Shown in pieces: positions 1 to 10,460 of a DNA stretch of 64,000 nt; the first letter of the stretch is position 1; every line of letters begins with the position of its first letter. The stretch covers positions 124,001-188,000 of the forward strand of contig JADKGE010000006.1 of the NCBI GenBank assembly GCA_016717115.1, read 5' to 3'. The notes under the pieces are model-generated. The model was not told the origin of the DNA and ran no database searches. It saw only the letters and a list, made by a program, of their open reading frames with translations. The DNA comes from Actinomycetota bacterium (GTDB lineage Bacteria > Actinomycetota > Actinomycetes > S36-B12). The position numbers and the translations under genes are program-made.

Positions 1-1
1 G

Positions 2-1451
<1,450 letters not shown>

Positions 1452-1462
<11 letters not shown>

Positions 1463-2138
1463 CCGGCCCACGAGCAGGAGGCCGGCGGCGATCCTGTTCG
1501 ACATGGACGGCACGCTCATCGACACCGAGGGCCTGTGGCTCGAGGGAGAGATCGCCCTGATGGCACGGTTGGGCAGCGACTGGACCGAGGCCGACCAGGC
1601 GCACTCGCTGGGCGGTCCGCTGGAGCGCGTGGCCGCCTACATGATCGAGCGGTCCGGCACCGACAGGTCGCTCGACGAGGTGATGGAGATGCTCCTGGCC
1701 GCGATGGTGCAGAAGTTCCGCACGGCGCCGTTGGCCTGGCGACCCGGTGCGCAGAGCCTGCTGCTCTCCGCCCGCGAGCAGGGCATCCCGACGGCGCTCG
1801 TATCGGCGTCCTGGAATCGCCTCATCGACGCGGTGAGCGACAAGATCCGAGCGGACCTGGGCCGGGTGGCGTTCGACGTCGTGGTCGCCGGCGACGACGT
1901 GACGATGAGCAAGCCCCATCCGGAGCCGTACCAGACGGCCGCTCGGCTCCTGGGCGTCGAGCCCGCCGATTGCATGGCGCTCGAGGACTCGCCCACCGGG
2001 GTGGCGTCGGCGGTCGCGGCGGGCTGCCGCGTGGTGGCGATCCCGCACATCGCCGACATCGAGGTGGACGGGGCGATGGTCGTCGACGGGCTCGACGACT
2101 GGACCGTGGACGGCCTGTGGAGTGCCCTGCACGCCTGA
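1452..2138 (+). CDS. HAD-superfamily phosphatase (beta-phosphoglucomutase/phosphatase subfamily)
   Basis: A 228-residue protein with HAD motif I (FDMDGTLIDTE, residues 16-26), a helical cap, a motif II Ser in ALVSASW, and motifs III/IV in SKPHPEPYQTAA and ALEDSPTGVASA. This pattern fits a Mg-dependent small-molecule phosphatase of the GS1/YcjU type. The substrate cannot be read from the sequence. The ATG lies inside the end of metH, which implies translational coupling. Orthologous HAD genes sit beside metH in many actinomycetes, so a link to one-carbon or methionine metabolism is possible but unproven. Confidence 0.88.
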
Positions 2139-2146
2139 CCCGCCGG

Positions 2147-2195
2147 CTCGGGCTCAGACCTCGGGCTCAGACCTCGGGCTCAGACCTCGGGCTCC
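2147..2195. repeat. 13-bp tandem repeat, 3.7 copies, across the 3' end of the recB-like gene
   Basis: The unit CTCGGGCTCAGAC occurs three times exactly (2147-2159, 2160-2172, 2173-2185) and is followed by a partial copy to about 2195. It lies between two convergent genes and includes the last codons and stop of the nuclease gene. On the minus strand each unit supplies a TGA, so gain or loss of distal copies would not change the protein. Confidence 0.85.
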
Positions 2196-3037
2196 GGCTC
2201 GGCGTCGGTTCGCGCACTCGACGTGGGCCAGTCCGCACGCGGCGGCAGCGGGGGAGGGGATCCGCCCCAGGCCGGGCACAGCGCCTTGTGACTGCACCAG
2301 TCGCACAGCCGAGACGGCGACGGATCGAACTGCCCGGCATCGGCGGCTCGGGCGATGGCATCGCGCAGGGCCAGGATCTTCCGTTCGGTGGCGCGCAGGT
2401 CGTCCTCGGTGGGCTCGTAGCGCAGCACCTCCGCATTGCCCAGGTACATGAGCTGCAGGAGGGTGGGCACGTCGCCGGTCATCCGCCACCACACGAGGGC
2501 GTAGAAGCGCATCTGGAACATCGCCTTGGACTCGAAGCCCGCGCCCGGGGACCGGCCCGTCTTGTAGTCGACGATGCGGATCCGCCCGTCGTCAGACAGG
2601 TCGATGCGGTCGATGAAGCCCCTGACCTCGAACGCCTCGGCGATCTGAGCCGACACCCCGAGCTCCCGCGCGTGCGGCTCCAGCCGGCGCGGGTCCTCGA
2701 GCCCGAAGTAGGCCGTGAGCAAGGCCGTGACGTCGGGACCGTCGACCCCGTCGGTGCCGCTGCGGACCGTCATCGCCGATGCCGGGTCGGTGCGCTCGAG
2801 CTCGCGGAAGGCGCGATCGACGAGGACCGTGGCCGCCTCGTGGGTCCGCTCGACGGCCGGCAGGTCGTAGAGGGTCTCGAGCGCGCGATGGACGAGCGTC
2901 CCGCGGACGGCGGCCGCCGACGGCTCCTCGGGAAGCCGGTCGATGGACCGGAAGCGGAACAGCAGCGGGCAGGTCATGAAGTCGCCCGCACGCGAAGGCG
3001 ACAGTGACGACGGGAACGGAACGAGCACGGCGGACAT
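2180..3037 (-). CDS. RecB-family PD-(D/E)XK exonuclease-like protein
   Basis: A 285-residue protein of the actinobacterial stand-alone RecB-like family (mycobacterial Rv2119 type). It shows an N-terminal SLSPSRAGDFMTCPLLFRFR segment, a central RGTLVHRALE helix, the nuclease core IRIVDYKTGR (D and K of the PD-(D/E)XK site), QMRFYALVW, and a C-terminal CDWCSHKALCPAW cysteine motif. The four cysteines, counting the one in FMTCP, suit the Fe-S cluster of AddB/Cas4-like nucleases. The start is the ATG at 3037, preceded by a TAGGCT -10 hexamer 6 nt upstream. It is divergent from trmI with only 43 bp between them. The DNA substrate and partner helicase are unknown. Confidence 0.85.
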   Translation of the reverse strand: MSAVLVPFPSSLSPSRAGDFMTCPLLFRFRSIDRLPEEPSAAAVRGTLVHRALETLYDLPAVERTHEAATVLVDRAFRELERTDPASAMTVRSGTDGVDGPDVTALLTAYFGLEDPRRLEPHARELGVSAQIAEAFEVRGFIDRIDLSDDGRIRIVDYKTGRSPGAGFESKAMFQMRFYALVWWRMTGDVPTLLQLMYLGNAEVLRYEPTEDDLRATERKILALRDAIARAADAGQFDPSPSRLCDWCSHKALCPAWGGSPPPLPPRADWPTSSARTDAEPEPEV

Positions 3038-3043
3038 GGCGGC

Positions 3044-3049
3044 AGCCTA
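3044..3049 (-). promoter_or_regulatory. Probable leaderless -10 hexamer of the recB-like gene
   Basis: TAGGCT on the minus strand ends 6 nt before the ATG at 3037, the spacing of leaderless actinobacterial mRNAs. Confidence 0.5.
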
Positions 3050-3067
3050 TTGACTGGGCCCGACAGA

Positions 3068-3073
3068 TAGCCT
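3068..3073 (+). promoter_or_regulatory. Probable leaderless -10 hexamer of trmI
   Basis: TAGCCT ends 7 nt before the GTG start at 3081. It lies 18 bp from the divergent -10 of the recB-like gene, so the two promoters are interleaved. Confidence 0.5.
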
Positions 3074-3080
3074 TCCCCTC

Positions 3081-4007
3081 GTGCCCGACACCGCAAGCGC
3101 GCAGGAGCAAGGCCTGTCCTGGCGACGCCGTGGCGCGTTCCGGCCGGGCGACATCGTCCAGCTGACCGACCCTCGCGGACGGATGCACACGATCACCCTC
3201 GAGGCCGGCACCGTCTTCCACACCCACCGAGGCCAGTTGCCGCACGACGACCTCATCGGCCTGCCCGAGGGCAGCGTCGTCACCTCGTCCAACACCACCC
3301 CCTACCTCGCGCTGCGACCCCTTCTGGACGACTTCGTCCTGTCCATGCCCCGAGGCGCGCAGGTCATCTATCCGAAGGACGCCGCTCGAATCGTGGGCCT
3401 GCTCAACCTGGGGCCCGGAGCCCGGGTCGCCGAGGCCGGGGTGGGCTCGGGCGCCATGACGTGCTCCCTGCTGAGGTCGGTCGGCGACGAGGGTCGCCTC
3501 TACAGCTACGAGCGGAGGCCGGAGTTCGCCGAGATCGCCGTCGCCAACGTGACCCGCTGGTTCGGGGCGCGGCCCGCCTCGTGGAGCCTGACGATCGGCG
3601 ACCTCGCCGAGACACTGGCCGAGACCGACCTCGACGCCGTCATCCTCGACATGCTCGCGCCGTGGGAGTGCGTCGACGCGGTCGCAAGGTCGCTGGCCCC
3701 TGGCGGCGTCTTCGTCGGCTACCTCGCCACCACCACGCAGATGTCTCGGCTCGTCGAGACGCTGCGCGTCAGCGGCGAGTGGACGGAGCCCCGTGCCGAG
3801 GAGACCATGATGCGCACCTGGCACCTCGAGGGCCTCGCCGTTCGCCCCGACCACCGGATGAACGGCCATACGGGGTTCCTCGTGACCAGCCGCCGGCTCG
3901 CGCCCGGCGCGGTGCTCCCGGCTCGGCGGCGCAGGCCGGCCCCCGGCGCCTACGGCGAGGACTACACCGGCCCCGGGTCGGGCAGCACGGAAGCGGCCGA
4001 GGACTGA
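3081..4007 (+). CDS. trmI: tRNA (adenine-58-N1)-methyltransferase
   Basis: A 308-residue protein with an N-terminal beta domain (RPGDIVQLTDPRGRMHTITL) and a Rossmann methyltransferase domain with the AdoMet motif VAEAGVGSGAMTCSL near residue 115. The AVILDMLAPWE segment matches the catalytic DxPxPW region of TrmI. It methylates A58 in the T-loop of tRNA. Length and sequence match the mycobacterial enzyme (Rv2118c), whose gene also sits beside a recB-like gene and arc/mpa. The start is GTG, favoured by the upstream -10 spacing. The C-terminus is an Arg/Pro-rich low-complexity tail. Confidence 0.93.
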   Translation: MPDTASAQEQGLSWRRRGAFRPGDIVQLTDPRGRMHTITLEAGTVFHTHRGQLPHDDLIGLPEGSVVTSSNTTPYLALRPLLDDFVLSMPRGAQVIYPKDAARIVGLLNLGPGARVAEAGVGSGAMTCSLLRSVGDEGRLYSYERRPEFAEIAVANVTRWFGARPASWSLTIGDLAETLAETDLDAVILDMLAPWECVDAVARSLAPGGVFVGYLATTTQMSRLVETLRVSGEWTEPRAEETMMRTWHLEGLAVRPDHRMNGHTGFLVTSRRLAPGAVLPARRRRPAPGAYGEDYTGPGSGSTEAAED

Positions 4008-4020
4008 TCCGTGTCCGCCG

Positions 4021-4074
4021 GGCAATCCGGCCCGGTCGGGTTACAGTGGCGGCGAGCACACACCGGGAGGCGAC
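4021..4074 (+). promoter_or_regulatory. Leader and ribosome-binding site of arc
   Basis: The gap between trmI and arc has a TACAGT -10-like hexamer (about 4042-4047), then a GGGAGG ribosome-binding site about 5 nt before the ATG at 4075. Unlike many genes here, arc appears to have a leader. Confidence 0.4.
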
Positions 4075-5733
4075 ATGACCGACCCAGCCCTGCCGTCCAG
4101 GGTCGCATCGCTGGAGACTGCCCTGACCGAGGTTCGTGGGGAACTGGCCGCGCAGAAGGACCACAACCAGCGACTGATCTCCACCCTCCGCGACGCCCGT
4201 GAGCAGATCGTCACCCTGAAGAGCGAGGTCGACCGACTGGGCGAGCCGCCCAGCGGCTTCGCCACCTTCCTGGAGGGGCACGACGACGGCACGGCCGACG
4301 TCATGGCGGCCGGCAAGAAGCTTCGGGTCGCGGTCAGCCCCGCGATTCCCCTCGAGGAGCTGCGCCCCGGCCAGGAGGTCATGCTCAACGAGTCCATGAA
4401 CGTGATCGACGCCCGGTCCTTCGAGGACACCGGCGAGATCGTCACCTTCAAGGAGTTCCTCGACGACGGCGTGCGCGCCCTCGTCCTCGGGCACACCGAC
4501 GAGGAGAGGGTCGTCCGCGTGGCCGACCCACTGCGCTCGGTGCGGATCCGCGCCGGCGACTCGCTGCTGTGCGACGTCCGCGCCGGCTACGTGTTCGAGG
4601 TCATCCCCAAGTCGGAGGTCGAGGAGCTTGTCCTCGAGGAGGTGCCCGACATCCGCTACCAGGACATCGGCGGCCTCGGGGAGCAGATCGACGCGATCCG
4701 CGACGCGGTCGAGCTGCCTTTCATGCATCCCGAGCTGTTCGCCGAGCACGACCTGAAGCCGCCGAAGGGGATCCTGCTGTACGGGCCTCCCGGCTGCGGC
4801 AAGACGCTGATCGCGAAGGCGGTGGCGAACTCGCTCGCGAAGAAGGTGGCGGAGCGCACGGGGCGCGAGGAGGGCCGGTCGTTCTTCCTCAACATCAAGG
4901 GCCCGGAGCTGCTCAACAAGTACGTCGGCGAGACCGAACGGCACATCCGACTCGTGTTCCAGCGAGCGCGGGAGAAGGCGTCCGAGGGCATGCCCGTGAT
5001 CGTCTTCTTCGACGAGATGGACTCGCTGTTCCGCACCCGCGGGTCGGGCGTCTCCAGCGACGTCGAGAACACCATCGTGCCGCAGCTGCTGAGCGAGATC
5101 GACGGCGTCGAGACCCTTGAGAACGTCATCGTGATCGGCGCGTCGAACCGCGAGGACATGATCGACCCCGCGATCCTGCGCCCCGGCCGCCTCGACGTGA
5201 AGATCAAGATCGAGCGCCCCGACGCAGAGGCGGCGCGCGACATCTTCAGCAAGTACCTCGTGTCCACCCTCCCGCTTCATCGCGACGACGTCGCCGAGCA
5301 CAACGGCGACCCCGACGCCGCCTGCCGGGGCATGATCCTGCGCGCGGTCGAGCGGATGTACGCGGAGACCGACGAGAACATGTTCCTCGAGGTCACCTAT
5401 GCCAATGGCGACAAGGAGACGCTCTACTTCAAGGACTTCAACTCGGGGGCCATGATCGAGAACATCGTGTCGCGGGCCAAGAAGATGGCGATCAAGGACT
5501 TCCTCGACACCGGCGAGAAGGGCATCCGCGTCCAGCATGTCCTTGCGGCCTGCATCGACGAGTTCCGCGAGAACGAGGACCTGCCCAACACCACGAACCC
5601 GGACGACTGGGCGCGCATCTCCGGCAAGAAGGGCGAGCGGATCGTCTTCATCCGCACCCTCATCCAGGGCAAGAAGGGCTCGGAGCCGGGCCGCTCCATC
5701 GAGAACGTGGCGAACACCGGGCAGTACCTGTAG
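4075..5733 (+). CDS. arc: Proteasome-associated AAA ATPase ARC/Mpa
   Basis: A 552-residue hexameric unfoldase subunit that recognises Pup-tagged proteins and feeds them to the 20S proteasome. Residues about 5-60 are a coiled coil (Pup-binding), followed by tandem OB folds to about residue 200. The AAA domain has Walker A GPPGCGKT near residue 237 and Walker B IVFFDEMDSL. The protein ends in GQYL, the short tyrosine tail that docks into the alpha ring. Length and domain order match Mpa. It opens the Pup-proteasome gene series, with dop following within 35 bp. Confidence 0.97.
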   Translation: MTDPALPSRVASLETALTEVRGELAAQKDHNQRLISTLRDAREQIVTLKSEVDRLGEPPSGFATFLEGHDDGTADVMAAGKKLRVAVSPAIPLEELRPGQEVMLNESMNVIDARSFEDTGEIVTFKEFLDDGVRALVLGHTDEERVVRVADPLRSVRIRAGDSLLCDVRAGYVFEVIPKSEVEELVLEEVPDIRYQDIGGLGEQIDAIRDAVELPFMHPELFAEHDLKPPKGILLYGPPGCGKTLIAKAVANSLAKKVAERTGREEGRSFFLNIKGPELLNKYVGETERHIRLVFQRAREKASEGMPVIVFFDEMDSLFRTRGSGVSSDVENTIVPQLLSEIDGVETLENVIVIGASNREDMIDPAILRPGRLDVKIKIERPDAEAARDIFSKYLVSTLPLHRDDVAEHNGDPDAACRGMILRAVERMYAETDENMFLEVTYANGDKETLYFKDFNSGAMIENIVSRAKKMAIKDFLDTGEKGIRVQHVLAACIDEFRENEDLPNTTNPDDWARISGKKGERIVFIRTLIQGKKGSEPGRSIENVANTGQYL

Positions 5734-5767
5734 TGCGGGCCGCCCCCACGGCACGGGCGACCACCGC

Positions 5768-7297
5768 GTGAGCGTCCACCGCGTGATGGGCATCGAGACC
5801 GAGTACGGGATCTCGGTGCCCGGGCATCCCAACGCGAACGCCATGATGTCGAGCTCGCAGATCGTGAACGCCTACGGGCAGTTCGCCCTGCAGGGGGCGC
5901 GAGTGAAGGCGCACTGGGACTACGACGTCGAGAGCCCCCTTCGGGATGCGCGCGGATTCGACATGTCGCGAGCGGACGCCGACCCCAGCCAGCTCACCGA
6001 CGACGACGCGGGGATGGCCAATGTCATCCTCACCAACGGCGCACGGCTGTACGTCGACCACGCGCACCCCGAGTACAGCAGCCCCGAGGTGACGAAGCCG
6101 CGCGACGCCGTCCTGTGGGACCGGGCGGGCACCCACATCATGCTCAAGGCCATGGAACTGGCCGCGGCGGTTCCCCAAGCCCTGCCGATCCTGCTCTACA
6201 AGAACAACACCGACAACAAGGGTGCGTCATACGGCTGCCACGAGAACTACCTCATGCGCCGGGCCACCCCCTTCGCGGACATCGTGCGTCACCTCACCCC
6301 GTTCTTCATCACCCGGCAGGTCTTCACGGGGGCGGGGCGCCTCGGTGTCGGGCAGGACGGTCGCCGGGCCGCCTTCCAGATGAGCCAGCGGGCCGACTTC
6401 TTCGAGGTCGAGGTCGGGCTGGAGACGACGCTCAAGCGGCCGATCATCAACACCCGCGACGAGCCGCACGCCGACCCGGAGCGGTACCGCCGCCTGCACG
6501 TCATCGTCGGTGACGCCAACCTCAGCGACACCGCCACCTACCTGAAGCTCGGCACCACGGCCATCGTGCTGTCGATGATCGAGGAGGGGTTCCTGCGCGG
6601 CCTCGACTTGTGGCCGGCTCATCCGGTCGCCGAGATGCATGCCGTCTCCCACGACGTGTCGCTGACGCATGCGCTGACGATGTCGCAGGGCCGGGGACGC
6701 ACCGCCCTCGACGTGCAGCGCGAGATCCTCGACAAGGCCGTTGACTTCTGCTCCCGAGAGGTGCATGCGCCCTACGACGACGACACTCGGCACCTCCTCG
6801 TCGAGTGGCAGCGCGTACTCGACGGCCTCTCGACCGATCCCGACTCGCTGGCCACCGAGATCGACTGGCTGGCGAAGCGGGCCCTCATGGACGGCTTCGT
6901 CCGCCGGGACGGGCTGGACTGGGATTCGCCCAGGCTGGCCCTGATCGACCTGCAGTACGCCGATATCCGACCCGAGCGCGGACTGGCCGCACGGCTGGAG
7001 GCGCGTGGGATGCTGCGCCGGATGTTCACCGACGCCGAGGTGGCGCGGGCCGTCACCGACCCGCCCGTCGACACCCGGGCCTACTTCCGGGGCGAGTGCA
7101 TACGCCGGTACCCCGACGCGGTGGCCGCCGCCTCATGGGACTCCGTCGTCTTCGACGTGCCCGGCAGCGACTCCCTCATGCGCGTTCCCACCCTCGAACC
7201 GCTGCGCGGCACCCGGGCCCATGTGCAGGGGCTCCTGGACTCCGCTCCCGACGTGACCACGCTGATCGCACGGCTCAGCGCTTCGGCATCGCGATAG
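5768..7297 (+). CDS. dop: Pup deamidase/depupylase Dop
   Basis: A 509-residue carboxylate-amine-ligase-like enzyme of the PafA/Dop family. It converts the C-terminal Gln of Pup to Glu and removes Pup from substrates. Near the N-terminus is the signature RVMGIETEYGISV. ESPLRDARGFDMS and SRADADPSQLTDDDAG fit the Dop-specific segment, and VILTNGARLYVDHAHPEYSSPE carries nucleotide/Mg-site residues. I chose the GTG at 5768, so that RVMGIETEYG is preceded by only a few residues as in other Dops; the ATG at 5786 is an alternative. Because the Pup here ends in Gln, Dop deamidation is required. It sits between arc and pup. Confidence 0.95.
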   Translation: MSVHRVMGIETEYGISVPGHPNANAMMSSSQIVNAYGQFALQGARVKAHWDYDVESPLRDARGFDMSRADADPSQLTDDDAGMANVILTNGARLYVDHAHPEYSSPEVTKPRDAVLWDRAGTHIMLKAMELAAAVPQALPILLYKNNTDNKGASYGCHENYLMRRATPFADIVRHLTPFFITRQVFTGAGRLGVGQDGRRAAFQMSQRADFFEVEVGLETTLKRPIINTRDEPHADPERYRRLHVIVGDANLSDTATYLKLGTTAIVLSMIEEGFLRGLDLWPAHPVAEMHAVSHDVSLTHALTMSQGRGRTALDVQREILDKAVDFCSREVHAPYDDDTRHLLVEWQRVLDGLSTDPDSLATEIDWLAKRALMDGFVRRDGLDWDSPRLALIDLQYADIRPERGLAARLEARGMLRRMFTDAEVARAVTDPPVDTRAYFRGECIRRYPDAVAAASWDSVVFDVPGSDSLMRVPTLEPLRGTRAHVQGLLDSAPDVTTLIARLSASASR

Positions 7298-7300
7298 CCT
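7295..7300 (+). promoter_or_regulatory. Probable leaderless -10 hexamer of pup
   Basis: TAGCCT lies 6 nt before the pup ATG, and its first three bases are the dop stop codon. A promoter here would let pup-prcBA be transcribed separately from arc-dop. Confidence 0.5.
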
Positions 7301-7306
7301 GTAGCC

Positions 7307-7504
7307 ATGCCACAGCGAGAGAGCGCCGAGCAGCGGCGCGTCGAACGAGAGACCGACGCGGATGAGGCGTCGACCGCCTCTGCCAGCACGGCGCCGTCGG
7401 AGCTCGATGCCGACGTCGACTCGATCCTCGACGAGATCGACAGCGTCCTGGAGGAGAACGCCGAGGACTTCGTGAAGTCGTTCGTCCAGAAGGGCGGGCA
7501 GTGA
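7307..7504 (+). CDS. pup: Prokaryotic ubiquitin-like protein Pup
   Basis: A 65-residue, acidic, probably disordered protein ending in FVKSFVQKGGQ. The C-terminal GGQ is the hallmark of Pup forms that Dop must deamidate to GGE before PafA ligates them to lysines. The helical segment DSILDEIDSVLEENAEDFV is the part expected to bind the ARC coiled coil. The stop overlaps the prcB start (GTGA), so the two are translationally coupled. Confidence 0.97.
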   Translation: MPQRESAEQRRVERETDADEASTASASTAPSELDADVDSILDEIDSVLEENAEDFVKSFVQKGGQ

Positions 7505-8343
7505 GCCCGTCCCTCGGCCTGCCCGACGCCTACCGGGCCGCGGGGTCGGCCTCCTTCGTCGACTTCCTGGCCGCACTGCACCCTGAGCGCCTCCCGATGC
7601 CGTCCAGCGGCCAGGGCCACGGAGCAACGGTGGCGCCGCACGGCACGACCATCGTGGCGCTACGCACCGCCTCGGGTGCCGTCATGGCCGGCGATCGACG
7701 GGCCACGATGGGCAATATCATCGCCCAGAACGACATCGAGAAGGTGTTCGCCGCCGACGAGTTCTCGGTGATCGGCATTGCCGGCACCGCTGGCCTTGCC
7801 GTCGAGCTCGTCCGGCTCTTCCAGGTCGAGCTCGAGCACTACGAGAAGATCGAGGGCGTCTCGCTGTCGCTCGAGGGCAAGGCGAACCGGCTGGCCACGA
7901 TGCTCCGCGGCAACCTCGGCCTCGCGATGCAGGGCCTGGCCGTGGTGCCCCTTCTCGCCGGCTACGACGAGGCTCGCGACGTCGGCCGGATCTTCTCCTA
8001 CGACGTCACCGGCGGCCGGTACGAGGAGCACGACTTCTACGCCGTCGGATCGGGCTCGAGCTTCGCGCGCGGGTCGCTCAAGAAGCTCTACACGCGCGGC
8101 GCATCCACCGATGACGCGGTACGCAGCGCCCTGGAAGCCCTGTACGACGCGGCCGACGACGACAGCGCCACGGGCGGCCCGGACATGGCACGTGGCATCT
8201 ACCCGGTGGTCGCCACCGTCGACGCCGAAGGCGTGCGAGTGCTCACCGACGACGAACTGGCGCCGGTCGTGCGCGCCATGGTCGAGGCGCGCATGACGCG
8301 ACCTGACGGTGCGAGCGGGGCCGGGAACGGGGGCGCATCGTGA
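7501..8343 (+). CDS. prcB: 20S proteasome beta subunit
   Basis: A 280-residue precursor. A propeptide of about 48 residues ends in APHG, and the mature chain begins TTIVALRT, so Thr49 becomes the N-terminal nucleophile. The catalytic Asp (MAGDRRAT) and Lys (DIEKVF) are present, as is the GSGSSFARG segment of beta subunits. It forms the two inner catalytic rings. The GTG start overlaps the pup stop, and the stop overlaps the prcA GTG. Confidence 0.97.
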   Translation: MSPSLGLPDAYRAAGSASFVDFLAALHPERLPMPSSGQGHGATVAPHGTTIVALRTASGAVMAGDRRATMGNIIAQNDIEKVFAADEFSVIGIAGTAGLAVELVRLFQVELEHYEKIEGVSLSLEGKANRLATMLRGNLGLAMQGLAVVPLLAGYDEARDVGRIFSYDVTGGRYEEHDFYAVGSGSSFARGSLKKLYTRGASTDDAVRSALEALYDAADDDSATGGPDMARGIYPVVATVDAEGVRVLTDDELAPVVRAMVEARMTRPDGASGAGNGGAS

Positions 8344-9032
8344 GCGTTCCGTTCTACGTCTCGCCCGAGCAGATCATGCGGGACAAGGCCGATTTCGCGC
8401 GCAAGGGCATCGCTCGAGGCCGCAGCGTCATCGTGATGCAGTACGACGCGGGCATCGTCTTCGTCGCCGAGAACCCGTCCCGGGCCCTGCACAAGATCAG
8501 CGAGCTCTACGACCGCATCGGCTTCGCCGCCGTGGGCAAGTACAACGAGTTCGAGAGCCTGCGCGTCGCGGGAGTGCGGCTCGCGGACATGCGGGGCTAC
8601 TCCTACGACCGCACCGACGTCACGGGCCGCAGCCTGGCCAACGCATACGCGCAGACCCTGGGAACGATCTTCACCGAGACTCCGAAGCCGTTCGAGGTGG
8701 AGATCGTGGTGGCCGAGGTCGGCGCTGAACCCGATGACGACCAGCTCTACCGCCTCATGTTCGACGGATCCGTGGCTGACGAGAGGGGCTACGTCGCGAT
8801 GGGCGGCTCGGCCGAGCCGATATCGGCGGCGCTGTCGTCGACGTGGCACGAGGGCATGACCCTCGCGGAGTGCGTCCGGCTGGCCGTCCGTCTGCTCGGG
8901 GAGCACGGTGACGAGCAGCCGCGGGTGCTCGACGCCCGGCAGCTCGAGGTGGCGGTGCTGGATCGTGGACGCCCTAGGCGGACGTTCCAGCGGCTGCCTA
9001 ACGCACGACTCACCGAGCTGCTCGCCGAGTAG
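8340..9032 (+). CDS. prcA: 20S proteasome alpha subunit
   Basis: A 230-residue alpha-ring subunit. The N-terminal SPEQIMRDKADFARKGIARGRS is the gate helix region of bacterial alpha subunits. FVAENPSRALHKISELYDRIGFAAVGKYNEFE is the conserved core. It lacks a catalytic Thr, as expected. The C-terminus is longer and more basic than the archaeal one. The start codon GTG overlaps the prcB stop by 4 bp. Confidence 0.96.
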   Translation: MSVPFYVSPEQIMRDKADFARKGIARGRSVIVMQYDAGIVFVAENPSRALHKISELYDRIGFAAVGKYNEFESLRVAGVRLADMRGYSYDRTDVTGRSLANAYAQTLGTIFTETPKPFEVEIVVAEVGAEPDDDQLYRLMFDGSVADERGYVAMGGSAEPISAALSSTWHEGMTLAECVRLAVRLLGEHGDEQPRVLDARQLEVAVLDRGRPRRTFQRLPNARLTELLAE

Positions 9033-9059
9033 TGGCCTGCGGGTACGCGGTCCCGGACG

Positions 9060-9065
9060 TACTGT
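9060..9065 (+). promoter_or_regulatory. Probable leaderless -10 hexamer of pafA
   Basis: TACTGT ends 6 nt before the pafA GTG at 9072, within the 39-bp gap after prcA. Confidence 0.5.
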
Positions 9066-9071
9066 AGGCGG

Positions 9072-10442
9072 GTGGACCGCAGGATCTTCGGCATCGAGAC
9101 CGAGTACGGGGTCACCTGCACATTCAACGGTCAACGGCGCCTGAGCCCGGACGAGGTGGCTCGCTACCTCTTCCGCCGGGTCGTGGCGTGGGGTCGGAGC
9201 AGCAATGTGTTCCTGACGAACGGCTCCCGCCTCTACCTCGACGTCGGCAGCCACCCCGAGTACGCCACCGCCGAGTGCGACGCGATCCCGCAGCTGGTCA
9301 CGCACGACAAGGCGGGTGAGCGGATCCTCGAGGGCCTCGTGGTCGATGCCGAGCGCCGCCTGCGCGAGGAGGGCATCCACGGGGACATCTACCTGTTCAA
9401 GAACAACACCGACTCCGCGGGCAACTCCTACGGCTGCCACGAGAACTACCTCGTCGAGCGGCGAGGGGAGTTCGCGAGGCTGGCCGAGCGGTTCATCCCC
9501 TTCCTCATTTCGCGACAACTGATCGTGGGCGCCGGCAAGGTCCTGCAGACCCCGCGCGGAGCGGTGTACTGCCTGAGCCAGCGGGCCGACCACATGTGGG
9601 AGGGGGTGTCGAGCGCCACCACTCGCTCCCGGCCCATCATCAACACCCGTGACGAACCGCACGCCGATGCCGACCTGTACCGTCGCCTGCACGTGATCGT
9701 CGGCGACAGCAACATGAGCGAGACCACCACGATGCTCAAGGTCGGCTCGGCCGACCTCGTGCTGCGGATGCTCGAGGCGGGCGTGGTGATGCGCGACATG
9801 TCACTGGAGAACCCCATCCGCGCCATCCGCGAGATGAGCCACGACATGACCGGCAAGCGCACGGTCAAGCTCACCACGGGTCGCGAGCTCTCGGCCCTGA
9901 CGATGCAGTGGGAGTACTTCGAGAAGGCCTCCGACTTCGCGGAGCGTCGCGGGCTGGTCGACGAGCCCACCGGCGTGACCCGGCGGGTGCTGGAACTGTG
10001 GGGCCGGTCCCTCAAGGCGATCGAGGCGGAGGATCCGTCCCTCATCGATCGCGAGATCGACTGGGCGATCAAGTACCGCCTGCTCGAGCGCTACATGAAG
10101 AAGCACGACCTGGGCCTGGAATCGGCTCGCATCGGCCAGCTCGACCTCGCCTACCACGACATCAACCGGCGGCGCGGCCTGTACTACATGCTCGAGCGGG
10201 CCGGCCTGGTCGAGCGGGTCACCAGCGACCTTGCTGTGTTCGAGGCCAAGTCCGTGCCACCGCAGACGACCCGGGCCAAGCTCCGAGGGGACTTCGTCCG
10301 GCGAGCCCAGGAGCGGCGCCGCGACTTCACCGTCGACTGGGTGCACCTGAAGCTGAACGATCAGGCCCAGCGCACGGTCCTGTGCAAGGACCCCTTCGCG
10401 AGCACGGACGAGCGTGTCGAAAGGCTCATCGCCAGCATGTAG
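9072..10442 (+). CDS. pafA: Pup-protein ligase PafA
   Basis: A 456-residue ATP-dependent ligase that joins deamidated Pup to substrate lysines. The N-terminus RRIFGIETEYGVTCTF is diagnostic. NVFLTNGSRLYLDVGSHPEYATAECD carries Mg/ATP-site residues, and INTRDEPHADADLYRRLHVIVGDSNMSE is the family core. It is a paralogue of the Dop upstream and lacks the Dop-type insertion after the N-terminal strand. The start is GTG, set by the -10 spacing and the position of the GIETEYG motif. It is followed by an FKBP gene and pafBC. Confidence 0.97.
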   Translation: MDRRIFGIETEYGVTCTFNGQRRLSPDEVARYLFRRVVAWGRSSNVFLTNGSRLYLDVGSHPEYATAECDAIPQLVTHDKAGERILEGLVVDAERRLREEGIHGDIYLFKNNTDSAGNSYGCHENYLVERRGEFARLAERFIPFLISRQLIVGAGKVLQTPRGAVYCLSQRADHMWEGVSSATTRSRPIINTRDEPHADADLYRRLHVIVGDSNMSETTTMLKVGSADLVLRMLEAGVVMRDMSLENPIRAIREMSHDMTGKRTVKLTTGRELSALTMQWEYFEKASDFAERRGLVDEPTGVTRRVLELWGRSLKAIEAEDPSLIDREIDWAIKYRLLERYMKKHDLGLESARIGQLDLAYHDINRRRGLYYMLERAGLVERVTSDLAVFEAKSVPPQTTRAKLRGDFVRRAQERRRDFTVDWVHLKLNDQAQRTVLCKDPFASTDERVERLIASM

Positions 10443-10454
10443 CCACCCATTGGT

Positions 10455-10460
10455 TAGGCT
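10455..10460 (+). promoter_or_regulatory. Probable leaderless -10 hexamer of the FKBP lipoprotein gene
   Basis: TAGGCT ends 6 nt before the GTG at 10467, in the short gap after pafA. Confidence 0.5.

Noticed and set aside
2147..2195. Possible CRISPR array
   Set aside because: The 13-bp units are contiguous with no spacers, and there are no cas genes; it is a simple tandem repeat.
3769..5844. Long open frame of 691 codons antisense to arc
   Set aside because: It mirrors the codon pattern of arc on the other strand, has low-complexity Leu/Val/Asp/His composition and no recognisable domain. This is a GC-rich shadow.
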